The position numbers were made by a program, and so were the translations under genes. From Actinomycetes bacterium (GTDB lineage Bacteria; Actinomycetota; Acidimicrobiia; Acidimicrobiales; CADCSY01): a stretch of DNA of 25,475 nucleotides. Shown one piece after another: positions 7,245 to 13,987 of this stretch; positions within the stretch are counted from its first letter, which is position 1; every line of letters begins with the position of its first letter. Under the pieces are notes generated by a model that saw only the letters and a program-made list of their open reading frames with translations, searched no databases and was not told the origin of the DNA. Where the stretch lies: the NCBI GenBank assembly GCA_025464025.1, contig JAODBP010000009.1, positions 1 to 25,475 of the forward strand, written 5' to 3'.

Positions 7245-7367
7245 AACGACGCTAAAGACAAGGACGCAACCACCGGGGCGGCGGTGTGGCGCAACCCGGC
7301 GAGATCGGCTGTGGTGCCGAGTCCACCGCCCGCGGCCAGGGCAAGCAGAGCCCCCACTGATGGCACC

Positions 7368-7562
7368 ATGGTGGCGATGCGAGGCCGAAGCAATCCGCCT
7401 GTCGCTCGACTCGAGCGGGCCGCCCGGAGCGTCGGGCTCATGGGGTGCATCGTGCTCGCCCTCTTCGGGTGGCGCTGGTTCGTCGTCCCGAGCCTCGCGG
7501 CACTGGCGCTTTGGGCCGCGCACGGCGTGAACGTCGTCGCCAACGACCCCGAGCGGGGCTAA
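7368..7562 (+). CDS. Possible small two-helix membrane protein
   Basis: This 64-aa frame from ATG 7368 reads a basic N-terminus (MVAMRGRSNPPVARLERAAR), a hydrophobic stretch from SVGLMGCIVLALFGW, a short turn WRWFVVP and a second hydrophobic stretch SLAALALWAAHG, ending VVANDPERG. The positive-inside start and two helices are protein-like, and third codon positions are GC-rich from ARLERAAR onward. The start is uncertain (another ATG is 3 codons on, and the frame stays open upstream) and no Shine-Dalgarno is seen. It lies wholly within the inverted-repeat-bounded segment, 10 nt before a long palindrome. No family recognised. Confidence 0.45.
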   Translation: MVAMRGRSNPPVARLERAARSVGLMGCIVLALFGWRWFVVPSLAALALWAAHGVNVVANDPERG

Positions 7563-7571
7563 ACCGGGAGG

Positions 7572-7616
7572 GTTGTGTGCACTTCACCTCGACATGCGAG
7601 GTCAACTGCACACAAC
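7572..7616. repeat. 20-bp imperfect palindrome with 5-nt loop
   Basis: The arms 7572-7591 and 7597-7616 pair at 18 of 20 positions (two C-C mismatches) around ACATG. The outer 10 bp (GTTGTGTGCA/TGCACACAAC) and inner CACCTCG-type segment are perfect. It starts 10 nt after the stop of the tiny membrane ORF and has no T tract. It could be a transcription end, a protein site or a dispersed palindromic repeat. Its base composition is lower in GC than the surroundings. Confidence 0.6.
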
Positions 7617-7710
7617 GCTGGATTCGCTGGCCGCACCGACGGGCCCGCCGCACCCATCGCCCCCTTTCATTGCGTCCTTGTCCTTCCACCCTGACGCGAA
7701 GGCCCGATCC

Positions 7711-8520
7711 CTACAGGCGAGACCTGATCGCCGTGGCCAGGCGGTCGGCGGCCGGCGGGTGGAGGCCGAGGAAGAGGAACGGCTCGACCAGCTCGAGCTC
7801 CATCACCTTGCCGCCGGCCAGGTCGACGCGGGCGTAGAGGGGCACCTCGCCGAACCGGTCGGTGACGTGGGCGACCAGCGCCTCGGCGGTCGCTCGCTCC
7901 TCGTCGGTGGCGACGTCGAGGGACTCGCCCACCTCGCGCTCCCACGGCCGCTCCTCCACCCCTCGACCCCGGGCCAGGAGCGGCCCGACCCGGACCGCGT
8001 GGCTGAGCTCGCCGTCGACGAACACGACCTTCAGCTCACCCGGATCGTCGACCTCGGGCACGTAGGCCTGGACCATCGCCACCCGCCCGGCGGCGTGGAG
8101 TCGCTCGACGTGGGCCCGGGCGACGTCCACCTCGTGGGGCTGGTAGCGGGCCGTCTCCCGCCCGCCGGCCGACACCTCGGGCTTGACCACGAAGTCGCCG
8201 CTCGGCGGCTCCCACCCGTGGCCCGGACCGACCCAGGCCGTCGCCACCACCGGGACGGGCAGCTCGATCAGGTGCCGCTTGTCGAGGTTCCACCGCAGCA
8301 TGGCCGGCGGGTTCAGCAGCTGCGGCACCGAGTCGACCCAGGCCAGGAACGCGTCGGGACGCTCGACGCAGTCCCAGGTGCTGCGCACCACCACGAGGTC
8401 GTAGGCCGACCAGTCGACCCCCGGGTCGTCCCAGCGCACCTGCTCGACCGGCACGCCAAGGGCGTCGCGCAACCGGGGCCAGTCCGGGTCGGCCCAGGCC
8501 CCGGTGGCGATCCCGATCAG
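7711..8520 (-). CDS. ATP-grasp (RimK/glutathione-synthetase-like) ligase, probable CTG start
   Basis: The 269-aa protein has the pattern of ATP-grasp ligases: WADPDWPRLRDALG, a long N-terminal Rossmann-like part with DLVVVRSTWDC, LRWNLDKRHLIEL (about 75-87), ATP-binding VVKPEVSAGGRE around Lys113, and near the C-terminus YARVDLAGGKVMELELVEP (229-247). Asp233, Glu241 and possibly Glu243/Glu246 there would bind Mg. Such enzymes join a carboxylate to an amine using ATP; the substrate is unknown. No ATG or GTG exists near the expected start. A CTG at 8520 overlaps the yraN stop (CTGA) and has GAGGG 6 nt upstream, so I chose it. Upstream in-frame codons lie inside yraN and read as nonsense. It is the last gene of the cluster. 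Confidence 0.85.
   Translation of the reverse strand: MIGIATGAWADPDWPRLRDALGVPVEQVRWDDPGVDWSAYDLVVVRSTWDCVERPDAFLAWVDSVPQLLNPPAMLRWNLDKRHLIELPVPVVATAWVGPGHGWEPPSGDFVVKPEVSAGGRETARYQPHEVDVARAHVERLHAAGRVAMVQAYVPEVDDPGELKVVFVDGELSHAVRVGPLLARGRGVEERPWEREVGESLDVATDEERATAEALVAHVTDRFGEVPLYARVDLAGGKVMELELVEPFLFLGLHPPAADRLATAIRSRL
7715..7733. repeat. Right copy of a 19-bp exact direct repeat
   Basis: This is the same AGGCGAGACCTGATCGCCG as at 7199-7217. Here, read on the minus strand, it encodes the last residues of the ATP-grasp protein, two bases before the TAG. Confidence 0.8.
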
Positions 8521-8861
8521 AACGCGCCCTCGATCACCTCGAGCTGGTCGTCGAGCACCGCGGCCACGTCGAAGCGGATCTCGACCGGGCGCACCTTCGA
8601 GTCCTCGATCCAACGGGCGGCCAGGTGGCGGATCCGCTGGCGCTTGTCGTGGGTGACGGCCTCCTGGGGCGCCCCGAACAGGAGCGTGCTCCTGGACTTC
8701 ACCTCCACGAAGGCGAAGGTGGGCCCCCGCCGGACGATGAGGTCGAGCTCGCCGTTGCGGCACCGCCAGTTGCGAGCCACGATCTCCCAGCCCTGGGAGA
8801 GGTACCAGGCGGCGGCGACGTCCTCGCCGGCGATGCCCTTCTTGCGACGGTCCTGCGACAC
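8517..8861 (-). CDS. yraN: YraN family (UPF0102) putative endonuclease-like protein
   Basis: This 114-aa protein has the UPF0102 signature: GIAGEDVAAAWYLSQGWEIV, RNWRCRNGELDLI, then FAFVEVKSRS. Glu13, Asp40, Glu53 and Lys55 form the E-D-ExK pattern of the restriction-endonuclease fold, suggesting a Holliday-junction-resolvase-like or nuclease role; the cellular job of the family is not settled. The GTG at 8861 is preceded by AAGGAG 8 nt upstream, inside the end of the DUF2469 gene, which fixes the start; the longer frame upstream is spurious. It starts 2 nt after the DUF2469 stop. Position near lepB and DUF2469 is the usual actinobacterial order. Confidence 0.95.
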   Translation of the reverse strand: MSQDRRKKGIAGEDVAAAWYLSQGWEIVARNWRCRNGELDLIVRRGPTFAFVEVKSRSTLLFGAPQEAVTHDKRQRIRHLAARWIEDSKVRPVEIRFDVAAVLDDQLEVIEGAF

Positions 8862-8863
8862 GC

Positions 8864-9157
8864 CTAGATCTCCTTCTTGGGGAGCTCCTCGATGTTCACG
8901 TCCTTGAACGTGACGACCCGGACCGCCGAGACGAAGCGGCTCTGCCGGTACATGTCCCACACCCAGGCGTCGCTCAGCTTCAGCTCGACCCAGCTCCGGC
9001 CGCCCTCTTCGTGGACGATCTGCTCCACGTTGTTGGCGAGGTAGAAGCGCCGTTCCGTCTCCACCACGTAGGTGAACATCGGGCAGACGTCCTTGTACTC
9101 CTTGTAGAGCTGGAGCTCGATCTCGGCTTCGTAGCGCTCGACATCCTCGGTGCCCAC
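8864..9157 (-). CDS. DUF2469 family protein
   Basis: The 97-aa product matches DUF2469 along its length: an N-terminal YEAEIELQLYKEYKDV, then FTYVVETERRFYLANNVE, LSDAWVWDMYR and a C-terminal VRVVTFKDVNIEELPK. The family is short, cytosolic and largely confined to Actinobacteria, and its function is unknown. It begins with GTG at 9157, 22 nt after the lepB stop, with TAGGCT 6 nt before the start, so it may have its own leaderless promoter inside the operon. yraN follows at once. Usually rnhB stands between lepB and this gene; here it does not. Confidence 0.95.
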   Translation of the reverse strand: MGTEDVERYEAEIELQLYKEYKDVCPMFTYVVETERRFYLANNVEQIVHEEGGRSWVELKLSDAWVWDMYRQSRFVSAVRVVTFKDVNIEELPKKEI

Positions 9158-9163
9158 CGGAGC

Positions 9164-9169
9164 AGCCTA
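9164..9169 (-). promoter_or_regulatory. Putative internal -10 box (TAGGCT) of DUF2469
   Basis: TAGGCT on the minus strand ends 6 nt before the GTG at 9157, in the only 22-nt gap between lepB and DUF2469. The place where rnhB would be expected is thus a promoter-like junction. Confidence 0.45.
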
Positions 9170-9179
9170 GGAGGTGCGG

Positions 9180-9776
9180 CTAGAGAAAGGCAGTCCGCCA
9201 GGGCGGCCAGACACGGAACATCGCCCGCCCCACCACGGTGTCCTGGTCGACCTGTCCGAACACCCGGCTGTCCGACGAGTTGCCCCGGTTGTCCCCCATC
9301 AGCCAGAGGCGGCCGGCGTGGATCTTCTCCGGGCCGAAGTCCGACGTGACGGTGCCGGGCGGCAGGTACGGCTCGACCAGGCGGCGGCCGTCGACGAACA
9401 CGGCGCCGTCCTTGCCCTGCACGGTCTCGCCGGGCAGGCCGACGACCCGCTTGATGTACTCCTCGGGCTTCGGCTCCCGCAGCAGCACCGCCTCCATCAC
9501 CGTGTGGAGGGCCCGCACCGGCAGCGCCTCGTGGGGCGCCGACGCGCACCCGGCCGCCACCGGGCAGTCGAACACGACCACGTCACCCCGGTTGGGGTCG
9601 TGGAGGCGGTAGGCCGTTCGCGACACGACGACGCGGTCGCCGATGTCGAGCTGGGGCTCCATCGAACCCGACGGGATGCGGAACGCCTCGGCCACCGTGG
9701 CCCGCAGGGCAACGGCCAGGACGATGGCGGTGACGACCAGGAACGCGGACTCGACGAGGAGTCGTCGGCCGCGCAC
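9180..9776 (-). CDS. lepB: Signal peptidase I
   Basis: This is a 198-aa membrane-anchored serine protease that removes signal peptides from exported preproteins on the outer face of the membrane. One N-terminal helix (about 8-26) precedes RIPSGSMEPQL with the nucleophile Ser38. Catalytic Lys109 is in EEYIKRVVGLPGE, and the conserved GDNRGNSSDSR is at 161-171. The length suits the compact Gram-positive type with one anchor. A segment around 70-100 (CPVAAGCASAPHEALPVRAL) is an insertion carrying two Cys that could form a disulfide outside the cell. GTG start 4 nt after the rplS stop. Gene order rplS-lepB is typical, and it shares a cluster with the SRP genes whose clients it processes. Confidence 0.96.
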   Translation of the reverse strand: MRGRRLLVESAFLVVTAIVLAVALRATVAEAFRIPSGSMEPQLDIGDRVVVSRTAYRLHDPNRGDVVVFDCPVAAGCASAPHEALPVRALHTVMEAVLLREPKPEEYIKRVVGLPGETVQGKDGAVFVDGRRLVEPYLPPGTVTSDFGPEKIHAGRLWLMGDNRGNSSDSRVFGQVDQDTVVGRAMFRVWPPWRTAFL

Positions 9777-9780
9777 GGAG

Positions 9781-10131
9781 CTAGCGGGGAACCCGCTTCT
9801 CCTTGATCTTGGCCTTCTTCCCGCGGAGGTCGCGCAGGTAGTAGAGCTTGGCCCGCCGCACGTCGCCCAGGCGATCGACCTCGATCTTCTGGATGATCGG
9901 CGAGTGCACGGGGAACGTGCGCTCCACGCCGACGCCGAAGCTCACCTTGCGGACGGTGAAGGTCTCCTGGATGCCCGAGCCCTGGCGGCGGATGACGACG
10001 CCCTGGAACAGCTGGGTGCGCTCCCGGTTGCCCTCGACCACGCGCACGTGGACCTTCAGCGTGTCGCCCGGCCCGAAGGCGGGGACGTCGTCGCGCAGGC
10101 TGGCGCGGTCGATCAGATCGGTGTTCTTCAT
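9781..10131 (-). CDS. rplS: 50S ribosomal protein L19
   Basis: The 116-aa protein matches L19: [33 protein letters not shown], then [31 protein letters not shown] and [30 protein letters not shown]. It sits at the 30S-50S interface of the ribosome. Start is ATG at 10131, with GGGAG about 10 nt upstream. It follows trmD by 42 nt, the usual trmD-rplS order, and runs into lepB. Length and sequence are ordinary. Confidence 0.98.
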   Translation of the reverse strand: MKNTDLIDRASLRDDVPAFGPGDTLKVHVRVVEGNRERTQLFQGVVIRRQGSGIQETFTVRKVSFGVGVERTFPVHSPIIQKIEVDRLGDVRRAKLYYLRDLRGKKAKIKEKRVPR

Positions 10132-10173
10132 GGCGCGAGTGCTCCCTAGCGGTTCCCGGGGGGACGTCTCAGG

Positions 10174-10899
10174 CTACGGCATGAACCCGTGCTTTTCCAA
10201 GAGCACCCGGTCGGCGTCGGTCAGACCGCCCCGCGCGTCGACCAGATCGGGCCGGTCGCGCAGGGTCCGGGCCAGCGCCTGGGCCCGCCGCCAGGCCGCG
10301 ATCCGGCCGTGATCACCGCTGCGGAGGACGTCCGGGACCTCCCAGCCGCGGTACTCGGCGGGCCGGGTGTAGTGCGGGTACTCGAGCAGGCCGTCGCTGA
10401 ACGACTCCTCGTCGGCCGAGGTGTCGTTGCCCATCACGCCCGGCACCAGGCGCCCGACGGCCTCGAGCACGACCATGGCGGCCACCTCGCCGCCGGCCAG
10501 CACGTAGTCGCCGATCGACAGCTCGCCGTCGACGAGGTGCTCGTGGACCCGGGCGTCGATCCCCTCGTAGCGCCCGCACAGCAGGGAGAAGCCGTCCCCG
10601 GCCGCGAGCTCGCGGGCCAGGGCCTGGTCGAGCGTCCGGCCGCCGGGGCCGAGCAGGTAGAGGGGTCGGGGCGGGTCGGCGGCCTCGACGGCGGCGAAGA
10701 TCGGCTCCGGCATCAGCACCATGCCGGCCCCGCCGCCGAACGGCGAGTCGTCGACCGTGCGGTGCACGTCGGTGGCCTGCGCCCGCAGGTCGTGGACCCG
10801 CACGTCGAGCAGGGCCCTCTGTCGGGCCCGGCCGAGCAGGCTGGCGCTGGCGAAGCCCTCGACGAGGTCGGGGAAGATCGTGAAGACGTCGATCCGCAT
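10174..10899 (-). CDS. trmD: tRNA (guanine-N1)-methyltransferase TrmD
   Basis: The 241-aa SPOUT enzyme methylates G37 of tRNAs with S-adenosylmethionine, preventing +1 frameshifts. Start at ATG 10899 gives MRIDVFTIFPDLVEG, the normal TrmD opening; an in-frame GTG seven codons earlier is less likely. Visible motifs: DDSPFGGGAGMVL, then LLCGRYEGIDARV and the trefoil-knot SAM site with SIGDYVLAGGE, followed by VPGVMGN, and EYPHYTRPAEYRGWEVPDVL plus the tRNA-binding C-terminal helices with RRAQAL. GGGAGG lies 11 nt upstream. The normal upstream neighbour rimM is separated from it by the oppositely oriented BVMO, so trmD must have its own promoter in the 36-nt divergent gap. Confidence 0.97.
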   Translation of the reverse strand: MRIDVFTIFPDLVEGFASASLLGRARQRALLDVRVHDLRAQATDVHRTVDDSPFGGGAGMVLMPEPIFAAVEAADPPRPLYLLGPGGRTLDQALARELAAGDGFSLLCGRYEGIDARVHEHLVDGELSIGDYVLAGGEVAAMVVLEAVGRLVPGVMGNDTSADEESFSDGLLEYPHYTRPAEYRGWEVPDVLRSGDHGRIAAWRRAQALARTLRDRPDLVDARGGLTDADRVLLEKHGFMP

Positions 10900-10921
10900 G
10901 CCGGCGGCAGCCTCCCACACG

Positions 10922-10927
10922 TACTGT
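10922..10927 (+). promoter_or_regulatory. Putative -10 box (TACTGT) of the BVMO
   Basis: TACTGT ends 8 nt before the ATG at 10936. The 36-nt region to the trmD start must also hold the trmD promoter, so the two promoters overlap. Confidence 0.5.
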
Positions 10928-10935
10928 TAAGGCCA

Positions 10936-12861
10936 ATGTCTTACGCGGGCCAGCCCTTCACCGACTCCGACGACGCCATCGCCAGGCACCTGGAGGACGT
11001 GAGCATCCCGACCCTGCTCGTCAGCCTGGTCCACATGACCGGAGACCCGTCGTGGATCCGGGGCGACATCCGGCCGGCGGCGATGATGCTCAACGAGTAC
11101 CAGGGCTTCCTGACCCCCGAGCAGCAGGCCGAGGTGCGGGCCAAGGCCCTGCCCGCCATCGCCGCGTTCCGGGACGGCGGCTTCGTGCTGCCGCCTCCGC
11201 CGAGCAACGAGCTGGTGCGGGAGATGATGGCCTTCCTCGGCAACGAGGAGGTGCCCGACAACTACCTCGAGCTCATGCTCGAGGAGCTCGAGCTGGAGGG
11301 CGTCGACGAGCGGGCGGTCGAGATCGACGCCCCGGCCGGGGCCAAGGCCGACTTCCCCGTGCTCGTCATCGGCTGCGGGCAGTCCGGCCTCCTCGCCGGC
11401 ATCCGGCTGAAGCAGATGGGCCTCCCGTTCGTCATCATCGAGAAGAACACCGGCACCGGCGGCACGTGGTGGGAGAACAGCTACCCCGGCGCCCGGGTCG
11501 ACGTGGGCAACCACTTCTACTGCTACTCGTTCGAGCCGTCGGACCACTGGACCGAGTACTTCGCCCAGCAACCCGAGCTGGCCCGGTACTTCGACGACGT
11601 CATGCGCCGCAACGGCATCGACGAGCACGTGCGGTGGTCGACGGAGGTCGTCCGCGCCGAGTGGGACGAGGCCTCGGCCAGCTGGCAGGTCACCGTCCGC
11701 ACCGAGGACGGCGGCGAGGAGGTCCTCGTCGCCCGGGCCCTGCTCTCGGCCGTCGGCCAGCTCAACCGCCCGTCCCTGCCCGACATCCCCGGCCTCGAGG
11801 ACTTCCAGGGGCCGTGGTTCCACTCCGCCCGTTGGGACCACTCGGTCGACCTCGCCGGCAGGCGGGTGGCCATGGTCGGCGCCGGCGCTTCTGGCTTCCA
11901 GATCGCCCCGACGATCGCGCCCGAGGTCGGCTCGCTCACGATCTTCCAGCGCACGGCCCAGTGGATGTTCCCGAACCCGAACTACCACGCCAAGGTCGGC
12001 GAGGGCGCCAAGTGGGCCTTCACCCACCTGCCGTTCTACGCCCGGTGGTTCCGCTTCCTGATCTTCTGGCCGGCCTCGGGCCGCTCGATCGAGAAGTCGA
12101 AGATGGACCCGAACTGGACCGACCAGCAGCGGGCCGTCAACGAGACCAACGAGCAGACCCGGATCTGGTTCACGTCGTGGATCGAGAGCCAGGTCACCGA
12201 CCCCGAGCTGCTGCCCAAGGTCATCCCCGACTACCCGGCCACCGGCAAGCGCACCCTGCAGGACAACGGCTCCTGGCTCGCCGCGCTGCAGCGGGACAAC
12301 GTCGAGCTGGTCCGCACCGGCATCGACCACATCGAGGCCGACGGCATCGTCACCGACGACGGCGTGAAGCACGAGGTCGACGTCATCGCCTACGCCACCG
12401 GCTTCCAGGTCAACAAGTTCCTCTGGCCCATGGAGATCGTCGGCCGCAACGGGATCGTGCTGTCCGAGCAGTGGGGCGGCGGCGAGGACGCCTCGGCCTA
12501 CCTGGGCATCACGGTGCCGAACTTCCCGAACTTCTTCTGCCTGTACGGCCCCGGCACCAACCTGGCCCACGGGGGCTCGCTGATCTTCCACTCGGAGTGC
12601 GAGATGCGCTACATCAGCGGCTGCCTGAAGGCGCTCGTCGAGGGCGGGCACCGGGCACTCGACGTGCGCAAGGACGTCCACGACGAGTACGAGGCGCGCC
12701 ACCAGGCCGAGATCAACTCGACGGTGTGGGCCTCGCCGGCGATCAAGCACTCCTTCTACAAGAACTCGAAGGGCGTGATCCGCTCGCTCAGCCCCTGGCC
12801 CCTGGCCGACTTCTGGAGCTGGACCAGGGAGCCCGACCTCGACGAGTACGTCCTCGACTGA
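10936..12861 (+). CDS. Flavin-containing Baeyer-Villiger monooxygenase, 4-hydroxyacetophenone-monooxygenase-like
   Basis: The 641-aa enzyme inserts one oxygen next to a carbonyl using NADPH, O2 and FAD. An N-terminal extension of about 140 residues precedes the FAD Rossmann motif VIGCGQSG (145-152, G146/G148/G151), as in HAPMO, which has about 640 aa. Next come GGTWWENSYPGARVD (175-189), the BVMO fingerprint FQGPWFHSARWD (290-301), and the NADPH Rossmann motif VGAGASG (314-320). The C-terminal part contains AYATGFQ and LYGPGTNLAHGGS. The ATG is the first codon compatible with the -10 box; the frame upstream is antisense to trmD. It breaks the rimM-trmD link and is convergent with rimM (17 nt apart). 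Substrate unknown; ketones or steroids are possible. Confidence 0.95.
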   Translation: MSYAGQPFTDSDDAIARHLEDVSIPTLLVSLVHMTGDPSWIRGDIRPAAMMLNEYQGFLTPEQQAEVRAKALPAIAAFRDGGFVLPPPPSNELVREMMAFLGNEEVPDNYLELMLEELELEGVDERAVEIDAPAGAKADFPVLVIGCGQSGLLAGIRLKQMGLPFVIIEKNTGTGGTWWENSYPGARVDVGNHFYCYSFEPSDHWTEYFAQQPELARYFDDVMRRNGIDEHVRWSTEVVRAEWDEASASWQVTVRTEDGGEEVLVARALLSAVGQLNRPSLPDIPGLEDFQGPWFHSARWDHSVDLAGRRVAMVGAGASGFQIAPTIAPEVGSLTIFQRTAQWMFPNPNYHAKVGEGAKWAFTHLPFYARWFRFLIFWPASGRSIEKSKMDPNWTDQQRAVNETNEQTRIWFTSWIESQVTDPELLPKVIPDYPATGKRTLQDNGSWLAALQRDNVELVRTGIDHIEADGIVTDDGVKHEVDVIAYATGFQVNKFLWPMEIVGRNGIVLSEQWGGGEDASAYLGITVPNFPNFFCLYGPGTNLAHGGSLIFHSECEMRYISGCLKALVEGGHRALDVRKDVHDEYEARHQAEINSTVWASPAIKHSFYKNSKGVIRSLSPWPLADFWSWTREPDLDEYVLD

Positions 12862-12865
12862 AGCC

Positions 12866-12880
12866 GATCCGAACTGGATC
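12866..12880. terminator. Short hairpin at a convergent junction
   Basis: GATCC-N5-GGATC lies just after the BVMO stop and reaches into the rimM stop codon. With a 5-bp stem and no T tract, it is a weak candidate for a shared transcript end. Confidence 0.25.
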
Positions 12881-13358
12881 AGAGGTCGAAGAGGCCGGGC
12901 GGGGGGTCGACGACGACGCGGCCGTCGCCTCGCTCGGTGACGAACGTGAGGGGCACGAGGGCGCCGCTGTCGAGCACCAGGAGGTCGCTGGCCGGGTTCG
13001 GCTCCAGCGCCGTCACCCGGCCCCGCTCGATGCCCTCGGCGTCGACGACGACTGAACCCACCAGCTCGTGGATCCAGAGGGCGTCGGGGTCGTCGAGGGG
13101 CTCGGCGAGGAGCTTGAGGCCCCGGAGCTCCTCCGCCGTGTTCCGGTCGGGGATCCCCTCGAACAGCACGATCCAGTCGCGCTGGTGGGGCCGCGACGAC
13201 ACCACGGTCATCGGGCCCCGCTTCGATTGCAGCACCGCGCCGGGGTCGACCCGTTCGGTGCGATCGGTGGTCAGCCGCACCATCACCTCGCCACGGATGC
13301 CGTGGGCCTTGGTGACGAAGCCGACCTCCAACATCGAAGCCGTCGGATCGCTGGTCAT
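12879..13358 (-). CDS. rimM: Ribosome maturation factor RimM
   Basis: The 159-aa protein helps assemble the head of the 30S subunit by binding S19. Its N-terminal domain starts MLEVGFVTKAHGIRGEVMV, the RimM hallmark, with IVLFEGIPDRNTAEELRGLKL; the PRC-barrel domain follows with LWIHELVGSVVVDAEG and LVPLTFV, ending in VVVDPPPGLFDL. The ATG at 13358 adds eight residues before MLEV; starting at that second ATG is also possible. A 69-nt gap with a strong hairpin separates it from the KH gene. Downstream lies the convergent BVMO, not trmD as usual. Confidence 0.97.
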   Translation of the reverse strand: MTSDPTASMLEVGFVTKAHGIRGEVMVRLTTDRTERVDPGAVLQSKRGPMTVVSSRPHQRDWIVLFEGIPDRNTAEELRGLKLLAEPLDDPDALWIHELVGSVVVDAEGIERGRVTALEPNPASDLLVLDSGALVPLTFVTERGDGRVVVDPPPGLFDL

Positions 13359-13385
13359 CGCGCCGGCGAAGGGAGCGCCAGCGAC

Positions 13386-13412
13386 CCGCAGGCCGTCGAG
13401 CGCAGCCTGCGG
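13386..13412 (-). promoter_or_regulatory. Intergenic GC hairpin between khpA and rimM
   Basis: CCGCAGGC and GCCTGCGG form a perfect 8-bp stem with an 11-nt loop in the 69-nt gap. No T run follows. It could lower read-through, protect or process the mRNA, and thereby set the ratio of S16/KH to RimM. Function is inference. Confidence 0.45.
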
Positions 13413-13427
13413 AGCGAGACCATCAGA

Positions 13428-13727
13428 TCAGTCGACGAAGTCGACGTCGACCTCCGCGCCGTCCTTGCTGGCCGCCGCCCGCACCACGGTGCGGATGGCG
13501 TTGGCCATGCGGCCACGCCGGCCGATCACGCGGCCCATGTCACCGGGGCCCACGGCGACCTCGAGGGTCAGGCCGCGGCGCCCGTTGACCGGGTCGACGG
13601 TGACGGCGTCGGGGTCGTCGACCAGCTCCCGCACGACGTACTCGAGGACGGCGACGGCCGTCGGCGAGCCGTCGGCCCGGTTGCCCTCGTCCTCGTCGTC
13701 GTCGTAGGGCTCGAGCTCGTCGCTCAT
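13428..13727 (-). CDS. khpA: KH-domain RNA-binding protein (YlqC/KhpA family)
   Basis: This 99-aa protein carries one type-II KH domain. The RNA-binding loop is GPGDMGRVIGRRGRMANAIR (GxxG = GRRG), flanked by VLEYVVRELVDDPDAV and by GLTLEVAV, ending in AEVDVDFVD. An acidic N-terminal extension (ELEPYDDDEDEG) of about 20 residues is longer than in the roughly 75-80-aa relatives. In Gram-positives KhpA works with KhpB on small RNAs and cell-size control; here only KhpA is in view. ATG at 13727 overlaps the rpsP stop by ATGA, showing translational coupling. Order rpsP-khpA-rimM is standard. Confidence 0.95.
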   Translation of the reverse strand: MSDELEPYDDDEDEGNRADGSPTAVAVLEYVVRELVDDPDAVTVDPVNGRRGLTLEVAVGPGDMGRVIGRRGRMANAIRTVVRAAASKDGAEVDVDFVD

Positions 13728-13987
13728 GCGCCGCCCTTGAACGTCGCCCAGGCGCCGGACTCGACCAGGATCTTCTGGACGCGCTCGGTGGGCTGGGCGC
13801 CCTTGCGCAGCCAGTCCACGGCCTTGTCGTTGTCGATCACGATCCGGGACGGGTCCTGGCGGGGCTCGTAGGTCCCGACGATCTCGATGAAGCGACCGTC
13901 GCGGGGCGAGCGGCTGTCGGCCGCCACCACCCGGTACGTCGGCTGCTTCGTCTTGCCCATCCGCATGAGGCGGAGCTTCACGGCCAC
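13724..13987 (-). CDS. rpsP: 30S ribosomal protein S16
   Basis: The 87-aa S16 begins MAVKLRLMRMGKTKQPTYRV, continues with ADSRSPRDGRFIEIVGTYEP and ends with AVDWLRKGAQPTERVQKIL. The GTG at 13987 was chosen because it gives the canonical MAVK opening and has AAGGA 6 nt upstream; the start overlaps the last 10 nt of ffh. A second in-frame GTG (13981) would give a 4-nt GTGA overlap but drop two conserved residues. Coupled to ffh upstream and to the KH gene downstream. Confidence 0.98.
   Translation of the reverse strand: MAVKLRLMRMGKTKQPTYRVVAADSRSPRDGRFIEIVGTYEPRQDPSRIVIDNDKAVDWLRKGAQPTERVQKILVESGAWATFKGGA

Larger units (their letters stand above)
7257..7682. repeat. Small element bounded by a 13-bp inverted repeat
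   Basis: GACAAGGACGCAA at 7257-7269 has its exact reverse complement at 7670-7682. Inward of the 13 bp the two ends stay loosely alike (G-rich runs ending in GGCG), as degenerate terminal inverted repeats would. The 426-bp unit contains a tiny ORF and a long palindrome but no transposase, and lies between the two copies of the 19-bp direct repeat (39 and 32 bp away). A MITE-like or otherwise non-autonomous insertion is the suggested reading, not proven. Confidence 0.4.

Noticed and set aside
5505..7523. A 672-residue minus-strand frame opposite the ClC gene
   Set aside because: The ClC motifs and CBS domains on the plus strand are unambiguous; the opposite frame is Gly/Glu/His-rich shadow.
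8521..8763. An ATG-started N-terminal extension of the ATP-grasp protein
   Set aside because: It would overlap most of yraN, and the added residues are Arg/Pro-rich out-of-frame translation.
10927..12750. A 607-residue minus-strand frame opposite the monooxygenase
   Set aside because: It lacks any recognisable motif and mirrors the codon bias of the real gene.
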